Source: Fomitopsis serialis
Taxonomy: Eukaryota > Basidiomycota > Agaricomycetes > Polyporales > Fomitopsidaceae
Assembly (NCBI RefSeq): GCF_022376445.1
Contig: NW_025955664.1
Coordinates: 1-15,545 of the forward strand
DNA: 15,545 nucleotides
Reading direction: 5' to 3'
The notes beneath the pieces are model-generated. The model saw only the letters and a list, made by a program, of their open reading frames with translations, did no database searches and was not told the origin of the DNA. Numbering within the stretch: position 1 is the first letter of the stretch; the number at the start of each line of letters is the position of its first letter. Position numbers and translations under genes: made by a program. Of this stretch, positions 1 to 7,159 are shown one piece after another.

Positions 1-1430
1 TCGGACGCGTCTGTGCCAGCGATGGCCGTACGGAACACAGCGTCGACTGTGGCCGCCTTGGTGAAGTGCTTCAGCACTGAGAAGCGCTTCGTCAGCTTGA
101 GGTCGCAGTAGTGCGGGTCGTTGAAACTGGCATGGTAGATGATTCTTTCCCGATAGACAGTCAGAGGTAATGCGCTTAACTTGTCGAAGTAGTATCACCG
201 TCGTCCCGGCAGGTCGAGTTGTTGGCTGCACAGGAGCCGGCATTGTTAGACAAGACGGGCATGGGTCGTACTGCTCTCCCCGGCCAATCGCGGCGAGCGG
301 GTCATCTCATTCACTGCACTGTAGCCTGCCATGACAGTCCTCAGATAGAAGTCCTTCCGGAATATCCTCTGCACTCACAGTAAACCTGGTCGGCACCCCA
401 CAACTGAGGTTACGGCCTTCCTCGAATACCTACTACTCCCGAGTAGCGTTCGCGACCCGGAAGCCGTACTGGTGATGCGCGTTCGTACAGAGGGACCTGG
501 AACGGTGTCGTTCAACTGTATTCGCGCGTCGACTATGTATGTGCCTAGGTGAGGCGCGAAGTGAGTCTCGCACAGGGTAGGACAAGGTGGAGATTCTTGC
601 CTGTAGAGGACGACGTCTGCGATGACCTCGGTGCAGTCCTACCGCCTTCAGAGTCGCGGCAAGGGCTATCACCAGCACTGTTCGCTGTTCTGAAACAACC
701 TACATGCCTTCTTGTCCACAAAGTGTGGCAGGGTCGCCATCCTCGAGGTTGTCTTCAGGCTTGCTTGGAAAGAGAATGGATCAACGGGAAGTACAGAGGC
801 GGGTCAACACAGATCCTCACTTCATGGGCGAGACATCCGTGATCTCGACACCTTGTGTCTTCCAATAGCCGATCACATCAGTCAGGTATCGGGCGTAGAC
901 GGGTGTCACTCTGTTATGAGAGTGCCTCCGCAATTCTCGCTGTTGTTGGTCATCGGGCTATGTGATGGCCGGGACACCATGGCGAGCTGCCTCCTTGAGG
1001 AAGAAGGTACCGGACGCATCAAATTGTAGGCTCCACCGCCTCGGAACGATGCCGAGTCAGCCACGGTTCGGATGCACGCCTCAGCGACGCGAAACTCACC
1101 TGATATAAGGCATCTTCAGGCTGTGCTCAACCTCAGGTGCCAACGCCAGCCCATCCCCTCCCCAATTGTAGAAGAAGTCAGTTATGCCAGCACCTATACG
1201 GAGCCGGTGAAAGAAAAAGGCCATGCATCAGTGCGCGAACCAATACACGTAAGCCCACAACCGCACACACACCCTAAATCTGTTTCATGGGCAGCTTCGA
1301 GATGTTCCGGCGAACTTGAACCTTAGCGGAGAATGACGCGGCGTCGTTCACCCGTGGCCAGCCTACGCGATATTCTGCCGGGTCGTAGTTTCGCGTCACA
1401 TACACCCTTGACAACAGCAAAGACACTAGG
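1..1430 (-). pseudogene. Decayed glycoside hydrolase (GH30-like, clan GH-A) gene, truncated at both ends
   Basis: Reverse-strand translation gives an ordered series of blocks resembling fungal GH30 / O-glycosyl hydrolase proteins, scattered over different frames. In gene order they are VNDAASFSAKVQ (about 1300-1345), RIGAGITDFFYNWGGDG (about 1145-1200), FDASGTFFLKEAARHGVP (about 965-1020), TNNSENCGGTLIT, YARYLTDVIGYW, SPMN, LCGQEGM (about 703-725), ALAATLKAVGL, STGKNLHL, HHQYGF, and near the edge DLKLTKRFSVLKHFTKAA. Two introns are still recognisable: 1031-1099 (69 nt, GTGAGT..AG) and 764-820 (57 nt, GTGAGG..AG). Splicing the second gives SPMN-K-PED, so the acid/base Glu of the family's NEP motif is Lys (codon AAG, 762-760). 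Stops interrupt the reading at 958-960, 700-702, 246-248 and 195-197, and several frame changes are needed. The 5' end stops at repeat R1 and the 3' end lies outside the window. The family assignment rests on remembered motifs, not a search. The part upstream of 1203 is the least certain. Confidence 0.62.
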
Positions 1431-1636
1431 CGTTGAGTACTCGGAGGACCACACTGGGCTGAATGAGAGCAGCGGCCCGGGCGCGTGCGTTGCGCACAAA
1501 CCAGATGCGAAGGACTTGATACCGAGGTATTAGAGGTATTAGGCGTGTCAGGAGGTGATCTTTCTGAATCACAGTAGCGGGCCAATTGACTGTCAGATGC
1601 ACGTCCTTGGGGTCATACGAACATCCCCTGCAAGAC
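1431..1636. repeat. Interspersed repeat copy R1 (~206 bp)
   Basis: This segment matches 3937-4117 in the same orientation at roughly 75-80% by eye, starting at CGTTGAG and ending at CCTGCAAGAC. The best block, GCAAACCAGATGCGAAGGAC, is identical in both copies. R1 contains a 9-bp tandem duplication (AGGTATTAG at 1525-1533 and 1534-1542) that R2 lacks, which accounts for part of the length difference. I see no terminal inverted repeats, no poly-A tail, no convincing A/B box and no credible protein. It begins exactly where the recognisable GH30 relic stops. It could be a piece of a larger dispersed element or a remnant LTR; its class is not determined. Confidence 0.75.
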
Positions 1637-1988
1637 AGTGGTGGCGGACCTGGGGTGAAGTCGTTAGCGCGCAGATAGAGGCCTTGCCCGTTACGGCAGG
1701 TCGCCTGCCTTACTGGGCCATGTCTATTCCTGGAGCTACATGTCGCAAGTAGTAGGTCTGGGAGGTAGACTTGTCGCATCTCCATTCAGGCCTTTACGCC
1801 GCTGATGCCTGCCAGTGTTCCTGGAGACTGCAATTTACTGCGATCTCTCAGTGTCAGTGCGCAGACTCTCAGGCTTATCGGCCCAACCTGACTCACTAGC
1901 GGCCCGGGTCGATTCATTCACATTGCGACTCCTCCGTCATGCCAGTGCTGTGCTCTACGCTCTGTTCTCATCTACTTTTCTCCCCAGG
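1637..1988 (+). promoter_or_regulatory. Upstream region of the left secreted-protein gene
   Basis: No gene is seen in 1637-1775. From about 1776 the sequence becomes homologous to the upstream region of the right paralog (read on the minus strand from about 15528), with a gap of roughly 210-240 nt in this copy. The strongest conserved stretch is 1874-1890. A pyrimidine-rich tract ending in CCCCAG lies directly before the ATG. It resembles a splice acceptor, but the right copy lacks it, so I treat it as leader. There is no clear TATA box. Confidence 0.5.
1874..1890 (+). promoter_or_regulatory. Conserved 17-bp promoter block with GATA-factor site (left copy)
   Basis: CTTATCGGCCCAACCTG lies 99-115 bp upstream of the start codon and is identical to the block upstream of the right paralog, although the rest of the two upstream regions has diverged considerably. 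CTTATC is the complement of GATAAG, the core bound by fungal GATA factors such as AreA-type nitrogen regulators and the light-responsive WC proteins. Conservation is observed; binding is inferred. Confidence 0.45.
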
Positions 1989-3860
1989 ATGCGCTGGGCA
2001 ACAAGGCTTGCCATCTTGAGTCTCGCACTGATAGTTGATGCATTGGTAGTCAATGCATCTCAACAGCAGCTTCTCACAGTACCCGCTAGCGTGGACCAGT
2101 CATGGTCATCCCGACCATGGGACGAGCGGCCGAACGAGGATGCGACGGGCAACCTCATCTTCCAGTCCTTGGCTGGTCTAATGCAGATGAAGGCGAACTC
2201 GAAGCACCCGCGAGGTATGTTGCGAAGTCATGAGTTATCTTCGAGTCGGACATGAAGTAGAACTGACTCGCTACGCAGGGCATGCCATCGTCCGCACAAC
2301 CATCCCTCTGGGCACGCTGCTCTACCACGGCCGGCCAAAGACAGAGTCCCCCGCCCAGGATTGGATCGCCTTCGACCCTGAGCACTCGATCATCTTCGCG
2401 AGAGGCCCGAATGGCACCCTGTTCACCTTCAAGACTACGCGCGAACTCACGCTTCTTTACTTTGACGGGTGCAGCGCCAACAAAGTCGAGGGCGTTGTCG
2501 ATACGCAGGACTTACTCTTCTTCGGCGAGCTCAAGCACAAGCATCAGGGCTGGTGGGGTGAGCTAGAGCGTATCAAGGACGGATGCGCGTGGGGGAAGCA
2601 GTATGGAGTTGATGGATTCATCAGGATGGAATTCGACTTGTGCGCGGTCTTCCCTTCTGGATGGCCTTGTCTGACCGATTGACTTTCAGCGAAATCATGT
2701 ATTGTGACTTCTCAGACGGTCTGGAGCTCGTCTCCGCTGTGCCAGCGATCAGCGGTTACTTAAACCTTCCTCATCCTCCGGGAAAACCAGACTACGTTGC
2801 TCCTCCCGAAACGGAGCCTCGGAATTCTAGCTACGACTCCTCCAGACATAATAGCTCAGATCCAGAAGCCACTTTCCATGGCCTACGCAGAACAGAATAC
2901 CAAGATGACAGTCTAGAAGCACCCGACAGCCTGGGTCTGGCGGGCCTCCCTCCGCTAATCCCGCCTCCTGGCTGGAAAGGTACCCTACCCTTCACCGGCT
3001 GGGAAGCCAAACGCGCCGGGACGTGGCACAACAACTTCCCCGGCGAGTTGCGCGCGCACCCCGACCCCTCCACGCTCATCACCTTCTTCGACCCATCCCT
3101 AACCTCGCTTGTCGAGGCGCGGCGCTCCTTGACGCGAAACGAGTACAATGCCGGGAATGCCTCTCGCGAGGACGTCGCCCGCGTGCGCGCAGACGTCGCT
3201 GAGATGGCCGCGCGTGAACCAGGAGCCAGAAGCGGTGTGGACTGGGTAGACCTCGCGCGCGTCATCGAGGACAGGTTCGCGGATAGGCTGCCGTATCTGC
3301 AGTACCTGCTGCACCAGTCGGTGGTGAACGCGTCGGCGCAGGCGGCTGCGGTGCGCAAGCAGCTCATTGTGTCGCTCGTCCCGTACATGCACCGCGGCGC
3401 CATCGGCACGCTGGAATGGTTCGCGGACATCGCGCACGGGTGCGCGGCGCGGTTCACGGAAAGCTTGCCTGTGTCGAAGTTTACAAAGCAGGAGTATTTG
3501 CTGTACCGCGCTGTGGAGGAGGTGCTCCACGAGATCTGCAGAGTATATATTGGGGCGTGGGTGGATGCGTTTGACGTGGAGGCCAAGGACGCGGAGGTCG
3601 CAGCGCGCTTGCTAGGGAAGTGGAGCGGCGAGTTCGACGCGTTGACCGAGTGGTTGGATTGGCCTGTGTGGATACAGTGTCATCCCGCTTGCGGAGTGAA
3701 TGTGAGTCATCGGTTCTTTCACTTAGCTGCTTAGCTGCTTCTCTGCTCACGCCTTCCCGTATGTATACAGGAGTATTGTTATGTACCGCAGGGTACACCC
3801 TGGAACCATATGGATGACCACGAGCCGCGGTGTCTACCATTAGAGGACGAGAGATTTTGA
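1989..3860 (+). CDS. Secreted protein of unknown function, basidiomycete family (left paralog, 562 aa, 4 exons)
   Basis: Exons are 1989-2214, 2279-2639, 2690-3701 and 3771-3860. All introns are GT-AG (64, 50 and 69 nt) and the frame closes exactly at 563 codons including TGA. The N-terminus MRWATRLAILSLALIVDA is a signal peptide, with likely cleavage after VNA at residue 23. The mature protein has no further membrane segment that I can see. Conserved-looking motifs are RPWDERP, GTLLYHGR, WIAFDPEHS (104-112), LLYFDG (134-139), DTQDL (150-154) and MEFDFEIMYCDF (192-203). A Pro-rich stretch follows near 285-300, then a helical C-terminal half, and a Cys-containing tail (C526, C530, C536, C554). 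I associate this arrangement with uncharacterised secreted proteins of Agaricomycetes and know no function for it. The right-hand paralog confirms every exon boundary. An in-frame ATG at 1815 is rejected because the signal peptide starts at 1989 in both copies. Confidence 0.88.
2031..2060 (+). repeat. Diverged 15-bp tandem duplication within the signal-peptide coding region
   Basis: Units 2031-2045 and 2046-2060 match at 10 of 15 positions. The right paralog has only one unit, so the left protein has five extra residues (ALVVN) and two candidate cleavage motifs (VDA and VNA). The change is in frame. Confidence 0.6.
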
Positions 3861-4591
3861 TGTTCATTTGCTAATTTGCGGTCGCTCCGTTAGGAAGATC
3901 GCTGCGCGTTATTAAGTTACTTACTATAGTACTGTCCGTTGAGTGCTCGAAGGACTACACTGGGTTGAATGAGAGCAGCGGCGCGTGCGCTGTGCGCAAA
4001 CCAGATGCGAAGGACTTGACACCGAGGTATTAGGTTCGTTATGAGATAATCTTTCTGGATCACAGTGACGGACCGATTGTCTACACAGGCACGTCCAACC
4101 AACTTCTCCTGCAAGACGATAGCAGTATGAAGATGCGACACGGGTGATCCTTTCATCTGTCCAAACTACGTGTATGTATAGTCTCAGGCTTGATCCGAAT
4201 TGTATCGTGATACCAGTAGCCCGGAGAGCATATCCCAGGGACCACTTGAGAGTGCTCAAGCCGCAGACAAGGCCCGTGTAATTGCGTGAATCCGAACCTA
4301 ATGACGAGCACCGAGATTTACGGCCTGGCGGCAACCCATGAGAGAGACGATTGCACGAGTGCCTTGATGCCTAAGTAGAAGCGAATTACTATAGCCCGTC
4401 CGTCGGCGCAGTGTGACGTGTGTCGTCGTCGGAGATATGCTAAGTACACCAGGAGGACTAGGCTTCAAGTTGAGACAATACTACAGACGATCGAGGTTCC
4501 TACTACTTCCACCCTTGTTCACTCCTTGATCTCCCATTTGTGAAATAAACCTAACCAATGCTTTCAGCCTCCGAGGTCAGCCTCTTCCAAC
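3861..4591. other. Intergenic region between two convergent genes, containing repeat R2
   Basis: This 731-bp stretch separates the 3' ends of the left secreted-protein gene (+) and the GFA gene (-). The first few bases belong to the inverted arm and 3937-4117 is repeat R2. In 4118-4591 I see no gene. The 136-codon minus-strand open frame at 3924-4334 lies partly in R2 and has no recognisable protein features. The GFA 3' untranslated region is presumably at the right end. Confidence 0.6.
3937..4117. repeat. Interspersed repeat copy R2 (~181 bp)
   Basis: This is the direct-orientation partner of R1 (1431-1636), lying about 70 bp beyond the end of the inverted arm. It runs from CGTTGAGTGC to CCTGCAAGAC. 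R1 and R2 thus bracket the left paralog. No equivalent was found next to the 3' end of the right paralog (13030-13225). Confidence 0.75.
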
Positions 4592-5049
4592 TCATTGCTC
4601 ACCCGGTATCTCAGGCAACCACCCCGCGCGTTCCTTGCAGAAGAACTCGCCCTTCGGCGGGAGTGCATCGGGCTCGTCAAGGCTGCCGTAGAACAGGTAG
4701 ACGTTCTCTCCTGCGTGCGCGCCGTACTCGAGGACGCCCGACCCGCACGCGCCGCAGAACTCGCGCGTGAGCTGCGTGCCGGAGCCGTTGTCCCCGACGT
4801 GGTGCGTCGTCCGGCCCTTCGTCACGCGGTAGGCGGACTTGGGGACCTTGGCGGTGACACCGAATGCGGAGCCGGTGAATTTCTGGGGAGCGTGTCGGTC
4901 AACCTCATGGGATCGGGCCTCGCGAGGAAGGAAGACCGCACTTTGCAGTTCGTACAGTGGCAGACACTCATGCGTGCCTGATCTGGGGACTCGAGATTGA
5001 GTTCGTAGCGGATATTACCGCAGTAGCACCCTCCGTTGTATGTCGGCAT
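4592..5049 (-). CDS. GFA / CENP-V domain protein (glutathione-dependent formaldehyde-activating enzyme-like)
   Basis: The two exons (minus strand) are 5049-4942 and 4882-4592, with a 59-nt intron 4941-4883 (GTGCGG..CAG). They join in frame to give 132 residues, the usual size for single-domain GFA proteins. The zinc-ligand pattern is complete: CYC (C8, C10), CHCTNC (C30, C32, C35) and CGAC (C79, C82). The hallmark KKFTGSAF follows the second cluster. Family members are small zinc proteins that include S-hydroxymethylglutathione synthase-like enzymes, but most fungal paralogs have no demonstrated substrate, so the exact reaction is not claimed. The start at 5049 matches the usual short lead-in (MPTYNGGCYCG). 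The frame stays open upstream to an ATG at 5163, adding 38 residues that resemble a mitochondrial presequence. The weak donor GTGCGG resembles GTGCGC used by the left secreted-protein gene. Confidence 0.9.
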
Positions 5050-5195
5050 GGCTAGTCGAGTTGTACGGCTAAATCTGCGATGTGCTGGGTACGGGGCTTG
5101 AAGCCGAGTCTGAAAGGTACGCGTAGATGCCTTGAGGGATGCTCGCGCGAGGAACATCGACATTCAGCAGACACAGAACCGAGGCTTGGAGACGC

Positions 5196-5203
5196 TATAT
5201 ATT
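5196..5203 (-). promoter_or_regulatory. TATA-like element of the GFA gene
   Basis: AATATATA on the minus strand lies 33 bp upstream of the alternative ATG at 5163 and about 147 bp upstream of the core ATG at 5049. It is the only strong AT-rich TATA-like match in this intergenic region. Use as a core promoter is inferred. Confidence 0.4.
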
Positions 5204-5528
5204 TTGTGTGGAGACGAAGTATGGTGGGGCTACGGGGTGGTGATGATGTCAGTGTGATCGAGACGAGGCATCACTGTGAAGCGCATTCTTCAAGTCGTTC
5301 GGATCGAGCGTAACATACGTACAACAGTACATCGGCGATAATTTGCTTGCGGGTCGGGTCAGAATGTCATGGTCGTGATAGGAGTAAACAGCACTATGTT
5401 ATCGTACAAGCTCAACTGGCTAGAATGTGGCGGCGAGAATTAGTAGACGTGTGTGGTATCATTGAATGAATGGGTATGGGGAGTAAAGATGTAGAGACAA
5501 TTCCAGCAAGTCACACACGAAGATATTG
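5204..5528. other. Intergenic region between GFA promoter and SGF73 3' end
   Basis: It holds the upstream region of the GFA gene and presumably the SGF73 3' untranslated region. I see no coding potential, repeat or RNA gene here. Confidence 0.5.
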
Positions 5529-6703
5529 TCATGCCAGTCGTGCACCACCTGGACCGACAGAGTGTGGCATCAACGCGCTGGCCATAAGCTGATGACAACT
5601 GCGTAAGCGTTCCCTCCGCGCAACGAACCAGGAGCTGGCGTCGCAGGGGACCGCGAGAGGGACGCCGATCAGACCGCTATTCTGTGCGGCGCGAACGGCG
5701 TGTATGAGTGAGTCGACCTCCGCTTCGGAGTCGAGCTCGTCCAGGTTCTCGTAGCCGTCGTCTTGGCCAGCGACAGTGGCCCCCGCGATGGTTCCCGCAG
5801 CAGTTGCAGCCGCTGTTCCCTTCTTGCTCTTCTTCGTGGCCGCACCTGTGACCGCGGCGATCGCACCTTTCTTTGTGAGGTCCACGCCAGCGGCGGCGGC
5901 GGCCTCTAATGCCTGGCGCTTTTTATCTGCCTTCTCTTTCTCTTTCCGCTCTTTGCGCTGCTCCTTGCTCTCCTTCTTGACCGGCTCGACGAAGTTCGGA
6001 TTGTTCTGCCGGTTCCATTCTAGGAGGAGCTCGTCGTAGGGCTTTGAGCGGCCCTGGACCGAGCGTTTGGCGCCCATGGCATGGGACTTGCAGGTGAGGG
6101 AGCGTGAGCAGGGAAGTCCCTTGTCGTTGATGACACCACACTGCTTGTCGTAGTCGACGGGGCCCTTGAAGCGGCCCTTGGTGACTTTGGTGGCAGGTTT
6201 CTTCTTCTTGGGAGCGGAGGGATCTTCGGGGGTGGGCTCCTCGTCCTCTGCCTTGCGTTTCTTGCCCTTTGAGGCTTCGACCTCCTTTCCCTTCCCGCTC
6301 TTCTTCATCGCGGCACGGAGCTTAGCGCAGTTGACTACGAGGACGGCATGATTAGCACGCGCGAATCGTGGGATGCATCTGACACCGAAGCAGTGCAGCA
6401 GCAGCCAAACACCTCCACTTCCACTATTCTGGTCGTCACTCGATAGATCGCGTTTGACTCACCGGCATGGGCCTCGACTGCACTCCGGAGGACGGGTTTG
6501 GCGCAGTCCCTGCATTTGACGAAGCCAATCTCGGGCTTGAGCGGCTCTGCACCGAAGACCTTCATGTCAGGTGCTGACAGCCAGGGAATCGGCGGCGAGG
6601 CGGGTGCGTCGGTGTCAGACGGCGGCGAGGGCATTGCGGAGAGGGTGTCCCACGAGAACGGGGGCGGCTCGGGGGAGTGGGTGGGCCTGAGCTTGAGGGC
6701 CAT
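5529..6703 (-). CDS. SGF73: SAGA deubiquitinase-module subunit Sgf73 (SCA7 / ataxin-7 family)
   Basis: Exons are 6703-6463 and 6334-5529, with a 128-nt intron (GTGAGT..TAG, branch-like CTAAT near its end), giving 348 residues. Two zinc sites are visible. An N-terminal C64-x2-C67...H79-x3-C83 finger resembles the yeast Sgf73 finger that anchors the DUB module (Ubp8, Sgf11, Sus1). The SCA7 domain (about residues 130-200) follows a Lys-rich nuclear-localisation-like stretch (KKKKPATK). It contains [15 protein letters not shown]146, C156, C162, H165 and [13 protein letters not shown]. Then come a charged [16 protein letters not shown] segment (likely coiled coil), an Ala-rich region, and a C-terminal block [21 protein letters not shown] that I regard as typical of fungal homologs. 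The intron splits the first finger between its His and last Cys. The ATG context (gccATGG) is good. SGF73 is transcribed divergently from GDB1. Confidence 0.9.
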
Positions 6704-6890
6704 GGCGATGACAGGGACGGCAACAGCGATGGCGGTGGCGGCGGACTCGGTGCGGCCCCGGGGCGACGGTGGGTCTGCAAGGGACTGGTGCGAGATTGCG
6801 ATCTGCGGGACTGCGATCGTCGCCGCGGGTGTTCGCCGTTCGGGACTGGCGGGCGGGCGTGACGCGTGATGGCGGCCACCAACGTGCGCG

Positions 6891-6898
6891 TCACGTCA
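6891..6898 (+). promoter_or_regulatory. CRE-like element TCACGTCA
   Basis: This is a one-mismatch variant of the ATF/CREB site within the shared promoter, embedded in a CGTCACGTCACG stretch. Several bZIP classes could bind it. Presence is observed; function is inferred. Confidence 0.35.
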
Positions 6899-6988
6899 CG
6901 CGGCGCGGCCCCAGATCGAGGCAAGATCGAGGCCCGGACGCGTTGCGGGGTAGGATTCCCACGCACATGGTGACCGGGATCGCGTGTG

Positions 6989-6996
6989 TGACGTCA
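6989..6996 (+). promoter_or_regulatory. Perfect ATF/CREB palindrome TGACGTCA
   Basis: This full 8-bp cAMP-response-type palindrome lies 163 bp upstream of the GDB1 ATG and 285 bp from the SGF73 ATG. Fungal ATF/CREB-type bZIP factors (Atf1-like, stress and nutrient signalling) bind this sequence. The link to glycogen metabolism is plausible but untested. Confidence 0.45.
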
Positions 6997-7159
6997 GGAC
7001 GAACGCGTCGATGCCTGTGATGAGGACAGGACAGGGTATCGCCGGGCGCTGTCACGGTCCTCGCGTGCGCGCCGCCCTGGTTCGAATAAAACCCCAAGTC
7101 GAAGACGCGTCCCCATCTGTCTCCATCTTACCTTCACCCGCTCACTGTCACACCCCACC

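Larger units (their letters stand above)
1776..3868 (+). repeat. Left arm of a ~2.1-kb inverted segmental duplication
   Basis: The segment covers promoter, gene and 3' end of the left secreted-protein gene and is homologous to the reverse complement of 13237-15528. Homology begins at GCATCTCCATT (1776) and ends at GATGTTCATT just after the stop codon. Exons 2 and 3 are very close, while introns and upstream sequence are clearly more diverged. Confidence 0.85.
6704..7159. promoter_or_regulatory. Bidirectional SGF73-GDB1 promoter region
   Basis: A 456-bp region separates the two divergent start codons. It is G-rich near SGF73 (GGCGGTGGCGGCGG-type repeats) and CT-rich directly before the GDB1 ATG, which has a caccATG context typical of fungal leaders. 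It contains a perfect TGACGTCA and a near-palindromic TCACGTCA. No TATA box stands out. Confidence 0.6.

Noticed and set aside
371..390. Loss of the GH30 nucleophile glutamate (FTV in place of an FTE-type motif)
   Set aside because: The bases there (GTGAGT) could also be an intron donor, and the alignment around this point is too broken to say whether the residue is changed or spliced elsewhere.
549..1029. Overlapping plus-strand open frames of 97 and 105 codons
   Set aside because: They are antisense to the GH30 relic and have no recognisable features of their own.
1431..1636. R1/R2 as a tRNA gene or SINE head
   Set aside because: A GGTTCG-like string occurs in R2, but there is no matching A box, cloverleaf or T-run, and the string is not conserved in R1.
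1815..1988. Upstream in-frame ATG extending the left secreted protein by 58 residues
   Set aside because: The extension would bury the signal peptide and is not matched by a comparable start in the right copy.
2831..3586. 251-codon open frame on the minus strand, with a 249-codon equivalent at 13510-14259 on the plus strand
   Set aside because: Both are antisense to exon 3 of the secreted-protein paralogs. Their similarity simply follows from the duplication, and the sense gene has signal peptide, splice sites and motifs.
3924..4334. 136-codon minus-strand open frame sharing a segment with frames at 1274-1785
   Set aside because: The shared part is repeat R1/R2 and is similar in more than one frame. 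There is no protein-like composition or domain.
4595..4981. 128-codon plus-strand open frame
   Set aside because: It is the antisense shadow of the GFA gene, which has a full zinc-ligand set and a valid intron.
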